Shown in pieces: positions 51,055-59,597 of a stretch of DNA of 64,000 nt; position 1 is the first letter of the stretch, and each line of letters opens with the position of its first letter. The stretch covers positions 372,001 through 436,000 of the forward strand of contig JADJYT010000001.1 of NCBI GenBank assembly GCA_016719635.1. The letters are read 5' to 3'. Position numbers and translations under genes: made by a program. Below the pieces are notes generated by a model. The model worked only from the letters and a program-made list of their open reading frames with translations. It had not been told where the DNA came from and did not search any database. This stretch comes from Sphingobacteriales bacterium (GTDB lineage Bacteria > Bacteroidota > Bacteroidia > Chitinophagales > JADIYW01).

Positions 51055-52722
51055 ATGCTTGAATCAGTAATTCCCAAAATAAAAGACTGGCCAATCAACC
51101 TGATAGCCAAAAAAAGGGACAAAATCTTACAGGAAACTATTTCAGAAGCAGTTTTAGAATTCAACAAGGCCAATCCTACACTCTCTGCGTTGCGCAACCA
51201 GTTGCAAAAAACACTTTACCTGGAGCATATACGTATCAAGAATGATCCGTGGGAAGTGGACCCCGAAGACGACCGTGAATTCTGGGGCAGTATAAAGAAA
51301 CGATTACTAAAGGCGGATCCGGCGCATAATGATGAAGATATCTCCAAAGAGCAGCATCAGGAAATGCTGCAGGATATTATGTCGCGCTACGCCAACGAAA
51401 TCATAGGTAATTTCATCCCCAATTTATTTTGGTTTGCCCGGCAGATTCTGCGCCGCTTTTTCGCACGTTTGTTTAATGCTCATTTCGGCGGTTTTAAAGG
51501 ACTGTTTAATCCTGAAGATAAACTGAAAGACAAACTGATTGTGTCAGGACCGGTGGAGAAATTGCGCACCTTAGCTACCAAAGGGACTGTTATTTTAGTG
51601 CCTACCCATTTCAGTAATTTAGATTCCGTTATCATTGGTTTTGGTATGGACTATATAGGTATGCCCGCATTTCAGTACGGCGCCGGTTTAAATCTGTTTA
51701 ATTCTAAATTCTTCAGCCTGTTTATGGGTAATCTAGGCGCCTATAAGTTAGACAGGAGAAAAAAGAATCCCATCTATCTCGAAACCCTTAAATCATTCTC
51801 CAGGACAAATGTACTGGCCGGAGCACATACCATTTTTTTCCCGGGCGGAACCCGTTCCAGAGCAGGAAATATTGAAACGGATTTAAAGCTGGGATTACTC
51901 GGTACTGTTGTGGAAGCTCAACGCATCCATTACGAAAAAAACCCGGCAAACCTGGCACCTAAAATTTTTATCGTGCCGCTTACCATCAGCTATCACTTCG
52001 TATTGGAAGCTTCTTCTCTCATAGAAGAACAACTGAAACGAATTGGAAAAGAGCAATACCTGGTTTATGACAATACACAAACTACCGGGAAAGCTATATG
52101 GAAGTTTTTCTGGGAGACATTTTCAAAATCTACGGATATCACTTTATCCTTAAGTGAACCGATGGATATTTTCGGAAATGCCGTTGATAATGATGGTTAC
52201 AGCTTAGATAAGACCGGAAATAAACTGGAAATCAGAAATTATTTTATAAACAAGGGGCATTTGAAAGCTGATGACCAGCGTGAAACGATCTACACCCAAA
52301 TGCTCGGCGACAAAATCATTGACGGGTTTTTCAGCAATAATGTCGTTTATGCCTCCCATGTTGTTGCATTTGCCGCTTTTGAATTACTGAAAAAACAATT
52401 GGATTATCCGGATTTATTTACACTGCTCCGTACTTCAGATGAAGACCGGGAAATTGACTGGGATACATTCAAAACTTCTGTTAAAAGAGTAATTGACGAA
52501 CTCTATATGCTGAACAACAAGAACTTGATAAAACTGGCCCCGCACATGACGACCAAGGAACTGGAAGAAATCATCGAGCTGGGCATCAACAACGTTTGCA
52601 TCTATCATGCCAATCTTCCAATCATGCGGAATAAGGTGGGCAATATTACCAGTGAAGATCTGAAACTATTGTATTATTATCACAACAGATTAAATGGCTA
52701 TGGTCTCGAAAAGCACATCTGA
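51055..52722 (+). CDS. Glycerolipid acyltransferase (PlsB/PlsC-type)
   Basis: 555 residues. The central acyltransferase domain has VPTHFSNLDSVIIGFGMDYIG, with the HX4D catalytic motif HFSNLD, then NLGAYKLDRRKKNPIYLETLK and the glycerol-phosphate motif IFFPGGTRSRAGN, then KIFIVPLTISYHF. The large N- and C-terminal extensions are helical and resemble the PlsB-like glycerol-3-phosphate acyltransferases more than the short PlsC. It esterifies glycerol 3-phosphate or lysophosphatidate with a fatty acyl group at the membrane. Its 3' end overlaps the start of gpsA by 29 bases, so the enzyme that makes glycerol 3-phosphate and the one that uses it are translationally linked. Confidence 0.88.
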   Translation: MLESVIPKIKDWPINLIAKKRDKILQETISEAVLEFNKANPTLSALRNQLQKTLYLEHIRIKNDPWEVDPEDDREFWGSIKKRLLKADPAHNDEDISKEQHQEMLQDIMSRYANEIIGNFIPNLFWFARQILRRFFARLFNAHFGGFKGLFNPEDKLKDKLIVSGPVEKLRTLATKGTVILVPTHFSNLDSVIIGFGMDYIGMPAFQYGAGLNLFNSKFFSLFMGNLGAYKLDRRKKNPIYLETLKSFSRTNVLAGAHTIFFPGGTRSRAGNIETDLKLGLLGTVVEAQRIHYEKNPANLAPKIFIVPLTISYHFVLEASSLIEEQLKRIGKEQYLVYDNTQTTGKAIWKFFWETFSKSTDITLSLSEPMDIFGNAVDNDGYSLDKTGNKLEIRNYFINKGHLKADDQRETIYTQMLGDKIIDGFFSNNVVYASHVVAFAAFELLKKQLDYPDLFTLLRTSDEDREIDWDTFKTSVKRVIDELYMLNNKNLIKLAPHMTTKELEEIIELGINNVCIYHANLPIMRNKVGNITSEDLKLLYYYHNRLNGYGLEKHI

Positions 52723-53761
52723 TAAACATCCCGTTGCTGTTATAGGAGCAGGAAGTTTTGGTACCGCAGTTGCCAACCTTCTTGCTGAAAACGGTCGGGT
52801 TTTCTTATATTCCCGGCGACCGGAGGCTGTTGAAATTATCAATAGAGATCGTATCAATAACGGACAGACCATCCATCCGAATGTCACGGCAACCAACGAT
52901 ATGCAGGAAATCACGGACAAATGCTATCTGTTGCTGCCATCCGTATCGTCGGATAGTTTCAGGCAGGTGATGCGCGATATGGCGCCGTTTTTAAAACCGT
53001 ATCATATGATGATTCACTGCACAAAGGGATTTGACATCAAATTAGAACCCGGAAAATCCATCCTGGACAGGGATGTTGTACTGTATCCACAGGATACCTA
53101 CACGATGAGTAAGGTGATACTGGAAGAAACCTGTGTAAAACGGGTGGGTTGCATGAGTGGACCTAACTTAGCACGGGAAATCGCCAATCAGCATCCGGCA
53201 GCTACCGTCATTGCAAGTAAGTTTGATGAGGTGATTAAAGAAGGCGAAGCCGCAATACGCAGCAAACGGCTGCAGGTGTACAGCAACCACGATATTTATG
53301 CCGTAGAATTAGCAGGAGTACTCAAAAACTCGATGGCACTTGCTGCAGGCGCTTTAGGCGGGTTAGGTTACGGCAACAATGCAATGGCATTCTTAATTAC
53401 ACGCGGCTTAGGTGAAATTATTCGCCTGGCAACGGCAATGGGTGCGGAAAAACAAGCATTTCTCGGGCTGGCCGGTATCGGCGACCTGATAGCGACCTGT
53501 ACATCTCCTATGAGCCGAAATTATACGGTGGGTGCCCGCCTTGCTAAAGGTGAAACCCTCGAACAGATTATCGCCACTTCTACGGAAGTGGCAGAAGGGA
53601 TTAAGACCGTTAGTATCTCTAAAAAACTGGCAGATACCACCGGTATAAAACTACCTATCATTCAAAATATCTACAGAGCATTGTTTGAAGACCTGAAGGT
53701 GGACCTGGCTCTTGGTTATTTGATGGAATACCGCTGGGGTTATGATGCGGATTATATGTAA
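52694..53761 (+). CDS. gpsA: NAD(P)H-dependent glycerol-3-phosphate dehydrogenase
   Basis: 355 residues. GpsA reduces dihydroxyacetone phosphate to sn-glycerol 3-phosphate for lipid synthesis. The N-terminal VAVIGAGSFGTAVANLLAENG is the dinucleotide motif GxGxxG; CTKGFDIK, MSGPNLAREIA, VELAGVLKNSMALAAGALGG (catalytic Lys) and GLAGIGDLIATCTSPMSRNYTVG are diagnostic. The first two ATGs (52694 and 52700) lie inside the preceding acyltransferase gene, so the true start could be either. The two genes overlap by up to 29 bases and share an operon. It converges on rnr seven bases downstream. Confidence 0.95.
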   Translation: MAMVSKSTSDKHPVAVIGAGSFGTAVANLLAENGRVFLYSRRPEAVEIINRDRINNGQTIHPNVTATNDMQEITDKCYLLLPSVSSDSFRQVMRDMAPFLKPYHMMIHCTKGFDIKLEPGKSILDRDVVLYPQDTYTMSKVILEETCVKRVGCMSGPNLAREIANQHPAATVIASKFDEVIKEGEAAIRSKRLQVYSNHDIYAVELAGVLKNSMALAAGALGGLGYGNNAMAFLITRGLGEIIRLATAMGAEKQAFLGLAGIGDLIATCTSPMSRNYTVGARLAKGETLEQIIATSTEVAEGIKTVSISKKLADTTGIKLPIIQNIYRALFEDLKVDLALGYLMEYRWGYDADYM

Positions 53762-53768
53762 TACGGAC

Positions 53769-55670
53769 TTACAGTAAAATACCGTGACTTTCCTTTAATT
53801 CAAAATCAATCGTTTTCTTTTCGATATCCACACCTGTAAGTGTAACATCTATCTTATCCCCTAATTGATAGGTATGCCCCTGATGCCGGCCCAGAAAACG
53901 CATTTTCCGTTCATCAAAAGTATAACTGTCGTTCTTCATCGATTCGATTCGAATAAGCCCTTCACAATTGTATTGCGGCAATTCCACATAAATCCCCCAG
54001 TTTTTCACACCCGAAATAACTCCCGTAAAATGTTCCCCGATTCTGTCAAGCATAAATTCCGCCATCTTGTATTTTACGGATGATCGTTCCGCATCATTGG
54101 CTGCACGCTCACGTTCACTGCTGTGTTTGCATTGATATTCCAGTTCATCTTTGGTCGGTAGTTTTTTATCGTTCATGATTTTATCCAGCAGCCGATGCAC
54201 CATCACATCCGGATAACGACGGATAGGGGACGTGAAATGCGTGTAAAAATCGAAGCCTAATCCGTAATGCCCTATATTATCGGTTGTGTAAACGGCTTTT
54301 GCCATACAGCGAATGGCAAGCTGCTGCAACACAGCCTGTTCCGGTTTTCCTTCGATTTCCTGCATCAGCCGGTTCAATTCACGGGCAATCTGTTTCGGAT
54401 TATCAAACTGTATTTTATATCCGAACTTCTGTGCAAACAACTGGAAGTCGATTAATTTTTCTTCGTTTGGCAAATCATGCACCCGGAAGACAAACGGCGT
54501 CTTGCCGTTCTCATTTTTATCCTTCCCGATAAATTTGGCCACGTATTTATTCGCCAGCAACATAAAATCTTCAATCAGCAAATGGGCATCTTTGCGCTCT
54601 TTGATATATACACCGACGGGTTTCCCATTTTCATCCAGTTGAAACTTGGTTTCCGGAGCTTCAAAACCGATAGAGCCATTTTTAAACCGCTCTCTGCGTA
54701 ACAGATGTGCCAGTTCATTCAGTCTTAACAGCTCTTCCTTAAACACACCGTCATTGCCTTCCAGGATTTCCTGTGCAGCTTCGTAGCTGAAGCGTTTCTG
54801 GGAATGAATCACTGTTCTGCCAAACCATACATCCTTCACCGCCGCTTTCTCATCCATTTGAAAAACGGCTGCATAGCAGCACTTATCTTCATCTGGCCGC
54901 AGCGAGCAGATGATATTGGAAAGCCTTTCGGGAAACATGGGCGCTACCCTATCCACCAGATAAACCGAGGTTGCCCGTTTGAACGCTTCTTTTTCCAATG
55001 CAGAATGTTCTTTCACATAATGCGACACATCCGCGATGTGTACACCTACTTCATACAGGCCATTCTCCAGCACACGAAAAGACAGGGCATCATCAAAATC
55101 TTTGGCATCTGCAGGGTCTATGGTAAAGGTAGGAATATCCGTAAAATCCCTTCGTGTCCTTTTTTCATCTTCGGATACCTTAAATTCCAGATCATCCGCT
55201 TCGTCCAGCACATTTTTTGGGAAGGAAGTGAAAAAGCCATTTTCCACCAGAATGGATTTCATCTCAATATCATTAGTGCCGGCCTGACCGAATATTTCGG
55301 TAATATGTCCAATGGGATTTTTATCCTTCGGACGCCATTCTGCCAGTTCTACCACCACCTTATCTTTATGTTTGGCTTTCATGGAACGGCCTTCCGGAAT
55401 ATAAAAATCGGATTTTATACCCGGATTGTCTGCCACCACAAAGCAGGTGTCATTGACTCTTTCCACCACACCTATAAAATGAGAACGTTTCCTTTTGACA
55501 ACCTCCGTTACAAATCCCTCCGGACGAACGGCATTGGGTTTATGTACACGCTGCACCTTTACGGTGTCACCGTCAAAAGCATGATGCGTATTTTTGCGGT
55601 GAATAAAAAAATCTTTTGATTTTCCCTCTATGGACACATAAGCATCCCCGCTCCGGGCAATATCAATCAT
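53769..55670 (-). CDS. rnr: RNase R (N-terminus probably longer; see the frameshift note)
   Basis: 633 residues from the first ATG, a 3'-5' exoribonuclease that degrades structured RNA. It holds a cold-shock-type OB fold at the start, the RNB catalytic domain (about 170-510; FTIDPADAKDFDDALSFR carries the metal-binding Asp cluster, with LPNEEKLIDFQLFAQKFG and GHYGLGFDFYTHFTSPIRRYPD) and a C-terminal S1 domain (about 550-630). The reading frame stays open and family-like upstream of this ATG (about 35 more codons, EIFIVGEELTG before MIDIARSG) but has no standard start. A short MSKKKR frame 113 bases upstream is one base out of phase. The usual N-terminal HTH domain is absent. Confidence 0.9.
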   Translation of the reverse strand: MIDIARSGDAYVSIEGKSKDFFIHRKNTHHAFDGDTVKVQRVHKPNAVRPEGFVTEVVKRKRSHFIGVVERVNDTCFVVADNPGIKSDFYIPEGRSMKAKHKDKVVVELAEWRPKDKNPIGHITEIFGQAGTNDIEMKSILVENGFFTSFPKNVLDEADDLEFKVSEDEKRTRRDFTDIPTFTIDPADAKDFDDALSFRVLENGLYEVGVHIADVSHYVKEHSALEKEAFKRATSVYLVDRVAPMFPERLSNIICSLRPDEDKCCYAAVFQMDEKAAVKDVWFGRTVIHSQKRFSYEAAQEILEGNDGVFKEELLRLNELAHLLRRERFKNGSIGFEAPETKFQLDENGKPVGVYIKERKDAHLLIEDFMLLANKYVAKFIGKDKNENGKTPFVFRVHDLPNEEKLIDFQLFAQKFGYKIQFDNPKQIARELNRLMQEIEGKPEQAVLQQLAIRCMAKAVYTTDNIGHYGLGFDFYTHFTSPIRRYPDVMVHRLLDKIMNDKKLPTKDELEYQCKHSSERERAANDAERSSVKYKMAEFMLDRIGEHFTGVISGVKNWGIYVELPQYNCEGLIRIESMKNDSYTFDERKMRFLGRHQGHTYQLGDKIDVTLTGVDIEKKTIDFELKESHGILL

Positions 55671-55783
55671 CCCGGTAAGCTCTTCCCCTACAATAAATAT
55701 TTCATGATTTTTTTTAGTATCCTTTTTCTCACGTTTATGCGGATGAGTGTGCCTGGTTTTGTTTATCTTTTCTTCTTGGACAT
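55671..55783 (-). pseudogene. rnr: Probable frameshifted N-terminal extension of RNase R
   Basis: ATG at 55783 begins MSKKKR and then meets TAA. If one more A is read in the run of four A (complement of 55768-55771), the frame becomes MSKKKKINKTRHTHPHKREK and continues in phase into EIFIVGEELTG and the annotated RNase R. A lysine-rich N-terminus starting MSKKK is typical of Bacteroidota RNase R. This can be an assembly error in a homopolymer, a real mutation, or a frameshift event. It is short, so it is recorded separately from the main gene. Confidence 0.55.
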
Positions 55784-55895
55784 ACTGTAAAAATAAGACA
55801 ATTTAAGCGCTTATACAATCTTTGCAGGGATTGTATACGATTTCAACAAATTACAGTATCTTGTATTGTCATTTTCACTTTTAAAAACATCGGCA

Positions 55896-57920
55896 ATGAT
55901 TCGATTTTACACCATTTTATTTCTGATTTGTTATATCGGTTTTACTGCCTGCATGGCGGGTAACCCTGATTTTGATGCCAGAAGAACAACCTATATTGAC
56001 TATGCCTTAAATAATGTCAATTCAGACGCTCTGAGCATTCAGGCTGCAAAAGGAATCCCCGTCAACCAACAGGAATTAACCGCTATTTTAGCTAATGTCT
56101 CAACCAGATCTACTGCAGATTTTGATATCATAAAATTAGTCCGGATTCTGCTGTTATCAAACGGAGAATATGACAGTCAGATACTGCCGGTTTTAGCACC
56201 ACTTCCATTCTGGTTAGAAGCAAATGAGGATAACAGGGAGTATTGGTCAGAAAATCATATGATCATGTGGATGGCATCTGACTGGTTACTGCATGAGAAA
56301 TACGGAAAAGTGGTAGACAGTACTTTAGACAGAAGGTTACGTCATTATCTGAAATTGAAATTGCAATACGGTTTTTATGAGTTCAATTCAACCACCTATG
56401 CCCCCTATTGCTTAACAGGATTGTTAAATCTGGCAGATTTCTCGCAAGATGCCGAAATCAAAAGCCTGGCAACACAGGTTTCACAAAAATTATTAAAAGA
56501 AGAACTGTTACTGCTTACCAATGACAGAGGTGTATTATTTCCCACTGCCGGAAGAAATTATCCCGGAAAATATGAAACCGCTTATGGCGCAAATCATAAT
56601 AACCTGATTTATCTGTTAACCGGTTTGGGTGAAGTTGAAAATGGTCCTTCTCATGCCGGTGCCTTTTTAGCAACTACAACAGTTCCGCTAGATGATGTAA
56701 TCAATTCATGGAAACCCAACTTAGATACTGTTTATACTTCAGGTCACACCTTACAGAATGGCATTAACAATATTAACAATATGATGTCCACTAAAGACAA
56801 GGTTATCTTCCAATGGAGTTCTGGTGCCTATTTTCACCCGGATGTTTCCTATTCCACTTTCAAATTATTAAAAGACTTGAATTTATGGGACCACTTTGAA
56901 TTTGCCGATTTCAGACAATATTCCTTTTTACCTACAGATCTGGCACCGGTTATTGCGGAAATCGCCAGTCCTATCAGCAAAAGTTCCGGTATATATAATC
57001 CGAAAATCGCTATTTTCAAAAATAAATCGGTCACCCTATCATCCTTACAGGATTTCTGGAAAGGGAAATTAGGTTATCAGCAATTTCCAATTATGGTAAA
57101 CGCCGGAACAAGTGCCGTATTTACACTTTCAGGAAAACCCGATACTGACTGGGATAACAGACCTTCTCACAATGCAAATACACATTTGCCTTATGTACAG
57201 CAAAAATCAAATGTAGCATTGGTGATGTATCGTCCGGAAAAGGGATTGGCTTTATTCGGCTATAAAGATGAAAAACTGGATGTTGCCCTTCACTTTAAAC
57301 CCGATAAAATGGATGAAGTCCGGGAGAGCGGCAAGTGGCTGTTAGGGCGCGAAGGTGATGGTTATGTTGCCGTTCGAAGAAGCTGTACAGGCGAAATAAA
57401 CGGTGTCAGGGCCTGTGAGAATCCCGACGGGCAAACGTGGGTGTTTATGGTTGGCAATGCCGATATGTATGGCAGTTTTGACAATTTCCAGCAAATTATT
57501 GAACAATCGCAGTACGAAGAAAAATGGTATTTCAATTTACCTACCTTACAATGGGTTTACTATTCAAAAATAACAGTGGATGGAAAGACCTTGGAATATG
57601 CCTGGAACGGTGATATCTTTTCCGGTCCGACACAAACTCCAACTGCCCTACTAAACAGCAGCAAAGATGTCAAACAATTGACCATTTATCCCAATCCGGC
57701 CACAGATGCTGTGAAGGTAGACGTACCTCTGTCCCTGCGTTCGGCAACACTCCGAATATTTGACATCAAAGGTTCTGAGATTTATTCCGAAAATCTGGCA
57801 GCACCTCCGCCGGGCAATACAGTAAATATTACAACTAAAGACTGGACAGAAGGCATGTATATGCTTTTACTCGAAAATCAGCAGGATGTTTACACCCAAA
57901 AACTACTTATCAAAAAATAA
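55896..57920 (+). CDS. Secreted helical toroid-like protein with T9SS sorting domain, candidate polysaccharide-active
   Basis: 674 residues from ATG 55896 (a TTG at 55866 is less likely). The signal sequence ends near FTACMAGN and can be read as type I or, less well, as a lipobox. The N-terminal half is a run of helix pairs with the conserved-looking YWSENHMIMWMASDWLLHE, TTYAPYCLTGLLNLADFSQD and ETAYGANHNNLIYLLTG, which suggests an (alpha/alpha) toroid with a Glu-Asn-His catalytic-type site. The middle third is beta-rich (WDNRPSHNANTHLPYVQQKSNVALVMYRPEKGLALFGY, quoted in part). The end (IYPNPATDAVKVDVP to GMYMLLLENQQD) is a Por sorting domain. It lies directly before a GH105 gene (gap 19 bases). 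I do not recognise the family; a polysaccharide lyase is the best guess. Confidence 0.75.
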   Translation: MIRFYTILFLICYIGFTACMAGNPDFDARRTTYIDYALNNVNSDALSIQAAKGIPVNQQELTAILANVSTRSTADFDIIKLVRILLLSNGEYDSQILPVLAPLPFWLEANEDNREYWSENHMIMWMASDWLLHEKYGKVVDSTLDRRLRHYLKLKLQYGFYEFNSTTYAPYCLTGLLNLADFSQDAEIKSLATQVSQKLLKEELLLLTNDRGVLFPTAGRNYPGKYETAYGANHNNLIYLLTGLGEVENGPSHAGAFLATTTVPLDDVINSWKPNLDTVYTSGHTLQNGINNINNMMSTKDKVIFQWSSGAYFHPDVSYSTFKLLKDLNLWDHFEFADFRQYSFLPTDLAPVIAEIASPISKSSGIYNPKIAIFKNKSVTLSSLQDFWKGKLGYQQFPIMVNAGTSAVFTLSGKPDTDWDNRPSHNANTHLPYVQQKSNVALVMYRPEKGLALFGYKDEKLDVALHFKPDKMDEVRESGKWLLGREGDGYVAVRRSCTGEINGVRACENPDGQTWVFMVGNADMYGSFDNFQQIIEQSQYEEKWYFNLPTLQWVYYSKITVDGKTLEYAWNGDIFSGPTQTPTALLNSSKDVKQLTIYPNPATDAVKVDVPLSLRSATLRIFDIKGSEIYSENLAAPPPGNTVNITTKDWTEGMYMLLLENQQDVYTQKLLIKK

Positions 57921-57939
57921 ACTACCACTTGCAGTACAG

Positions 57940-59079
57940 ATGACAACAAAAATACTGATAGGGTTAAGCTTTTTGATTTTTTCCATGCACCAGCATAGCC
58001 ATGCACAATCCTGGGTTGATACGCTGGATACCTATGCCCGGGAAAAATACCTGCCCCCCTCGAAGTTTCATTGGAACTGGATGAACGCTTCCCTGCTGTA
58101 TACGATGATCAGGCAATACGATAACAGCGAACAGGATAAAAAGAAAATCTATCTTGAGTATGTCCGTACTGCGATGGATAAAACCTACCCGATTGCAAAT
58201 GGGAAAATACCGAATGCCGTGGCTTCCGGAATCGGGATGGCTTTCCTTGCCAGAATCACCGGGGAAGAGAAGTATAAAAGAGCCTGTCAGAAAATCTATT
58301 CGGATTACTTAAAGATAAAGCGAACCAAAGACGGAGGTGTTTCTCATCTGAGAAAAGATTTGGAGTTATGGGACGACACCATCTTTATGATCGGTCAGTT
58401 TTTGCTCGAAATGTTCAGAGCCACCGGCGATACCGCCTATCTCGATGAACTAATGCTGCAAATCCGTGTACACCGTGATAAACTGCAGGATAAAGAATGG
58501 GGATTATGGGTACATGGCTGGGACAGCGACCGGAAATCTCACTGTACCTTTTGCGGCCAGTTAAACTGGCCGGATAAAACAACCGGCAGAAGTGCCGAAA
58601 TCTGGGGACGAGGCAACGGGTGGATCGTAGTGACATTATCCGATGCGCTGGAGACGGTGCCTAAAGATAATCCGTACTGGCCGGAACTGGCCGGATATTT
58701 AAAGGAAATGCTGGTGCATCTGCCGGAACTGCAAAATAAACAGAACGGACACTGGTACCAATTGCCCGTACGCCCGCAGGAACCTGAAAACTATATTGAA
58801 AGCTCCAGTACTGCCATGTTTTCCTATGGAATTACCAAAGCCCTTCAGTTCGGTATCGTTACAGATTCAGCCTACAGAAAAAGTATAGATTCTGCATACA
58901 AAGGATTGCGCAAATACAGTATAACAGAGGTTTCTGAAAAATACATTACTACTAAAAACGTTTGCAAGGGAACCTGTATAGGTGATAAGAACTACTACCT
59001 GAAACGCAAAATAAAAAACGAAAAACCCTACAGTATAGGCATGTTTATCCGTTTTGGCAGCACATATGAAAAATTATAA
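57940..59079 (+). CDS. GH105-type unsaturated glucuronyl/rhamnogalacturonyl hydrolase
   Basis: 379 residues from ATG 57940; the upstream ATG at 57886 lies inside the previous gene and would hide the signal peptide (LIGLSFLIFSMHQHSHAQ). The (alpha/alpha)6-barrel family pattern is present: KFHWNWMNASLLYTM, LWDDTIFMIGQFLLEM with the catalytic Asp, VHGWDSDRKSHCTFCG, EIWGRGNGWIVVTLSDALE and ESSSTAMFSYGITKAL. These enzymes remove the unsaturated uronic acid that polysaccharide lyases leave at the end of their products. It follows the toroid-like T9SS protein gene, in a two-gene operon. No SusC/SusD genes are near. Confidence 0.9.
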   Translation: MTTKILIGLSFLIFSMHQHSHAQSWVDTLDTYAREKYLPPSKFHWNWMNASLLYTMIRQYDNSEQDKKKIYLEYVRTAMDKTYPIANGKIPNAVASGIGMAFLARITGEEKYKRACQKIYSDYLKIKRTKDGGVSHLRKDLELWDDTIFMIGQFLLEMFRATGDTAYLDELMLQIRVHRDKLQDKEWGLWVHGWDSDRKSHCTFCGQLNWPDKTTGRSAEIWGRGNGWIVVTLSDALETVPKDNPYWPELAGYLKEMLVHLPELQNKQNGHWYQLPVRPQEPENYIESSSTAMFSYGITKALQFGIVTDSAYRKSIDSAYKGLRKYSITEVSEKYITTKNVCKGTCIGDKNYYLKRKIKNEKPYSIGMFIRFGSTYEKL

Positions 59080-59229
59080 GCAGTTTAATATATTCGTGTC
59101 AAAGTGTCTATTGAGTTAGAATCAACGAAGTGACAAAACCAAAAACATTTGGGGATCAATGGATTTAAAGGGTATTACAAGAACCCGGACACTATACTTC
59201 CTGTAAAAAACTGCATTTTTTTCGCAGAA

Positions 59230-59253
59230 CTGTTCGAATCACAAAACGAACAG
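59230..59253. promoter_or_regulatory. Inverted repeat in the gap before the HMA gene
   Basis: CTGTTCG (59230-59236) and CGAACAG (59247-59253) form a seven-base inverted repeat with a ten-base spacer, about 70 bases before the HMA gene. It could be an operator for a metal-responsive regulator, but there is no direct support. The rest of the 245-base gap (59080-59324) holds only a TTG-started frame that I reject. Confidence 0.35.
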
Positions 59254-59324
59254 CTGTTTCCTGATTTTAATCATTCTATAAACCATTTAAAGTATCTAAC
59301 TTCGCTTATACAAAATATAGAACT

Positions 59325-59597
59325 ATGCAATCGGAAAAAATCATCATCGCCAACCTAAAATGTGACGGCTGTGCGACAACGATAAAAAACAAACTGAACG
59401 AACTGGAAGGTGTGGAGAGTGTAATGGTGAATCATGATGAAGACTCGGTGACGGTTCTGCATTCCGGTGCTGTACAAAGGGAAGCCATTACACAAAAACT
59501 TCATTCACTCGGTTATCCGGAAGCCACAGAAGAGAATGGTCTGTTGCTGCAGTTGAAAAGCTATGCCAGCTGCATGATAGGACGAATGAACAAGTAG
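59325..59597 (+). CDS. Heavy-metal-associated (HMA) domain protein, copper-chaperone-like
   Basis: 90 residues. The first 65 form an HMA domain with the metal-binding loop LKCDGCATTIKNKLNELEGVESVMVNHDEDSVTVLH, quoted as KCDGCATTI (CxxC) and GVESVMVNHDEDSVTV. The ferredoxin-like pattern is complete (beta-alpha-beta, beta-alpha-beta). A 25-residue tail (LQLKSYASCMIGRMNK) carries one more Cys. It could carry Cu(I) or another soft metal to an ATPase or a repressor. Its stop codon abuts the stop of the convergent CvfB-type gene with no base between. Confidence 0.85.
   Translation: MQSEKIIIANLKCDGCATTIKNKLNELEGVESVMVNHDEDSVTVLHSGAVQREAITQKLHSLGYPEATEENGLLLQLKSYASCMIGRMNK

Noticed and set aside
54804..55619. 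271-residue frame on the plus strand
   Set aside because: It lies antisense to the RNase R catalytic domain, which has clear family motifs; the frame is a by-product of codon use.
55768..55783. Programmed -1 frameshift in RNase R
   Set aside because: The shift site does not allow both tRNAs to re-pair well, and no stimulating hairpin is evident; an indel is simpler.
59149..59358. 69-residue frame upstream of the HMA gene
   Set aside because: It starts at TTG, overlaps the HMA gene in another frame and has no recognisable pattern or signal.
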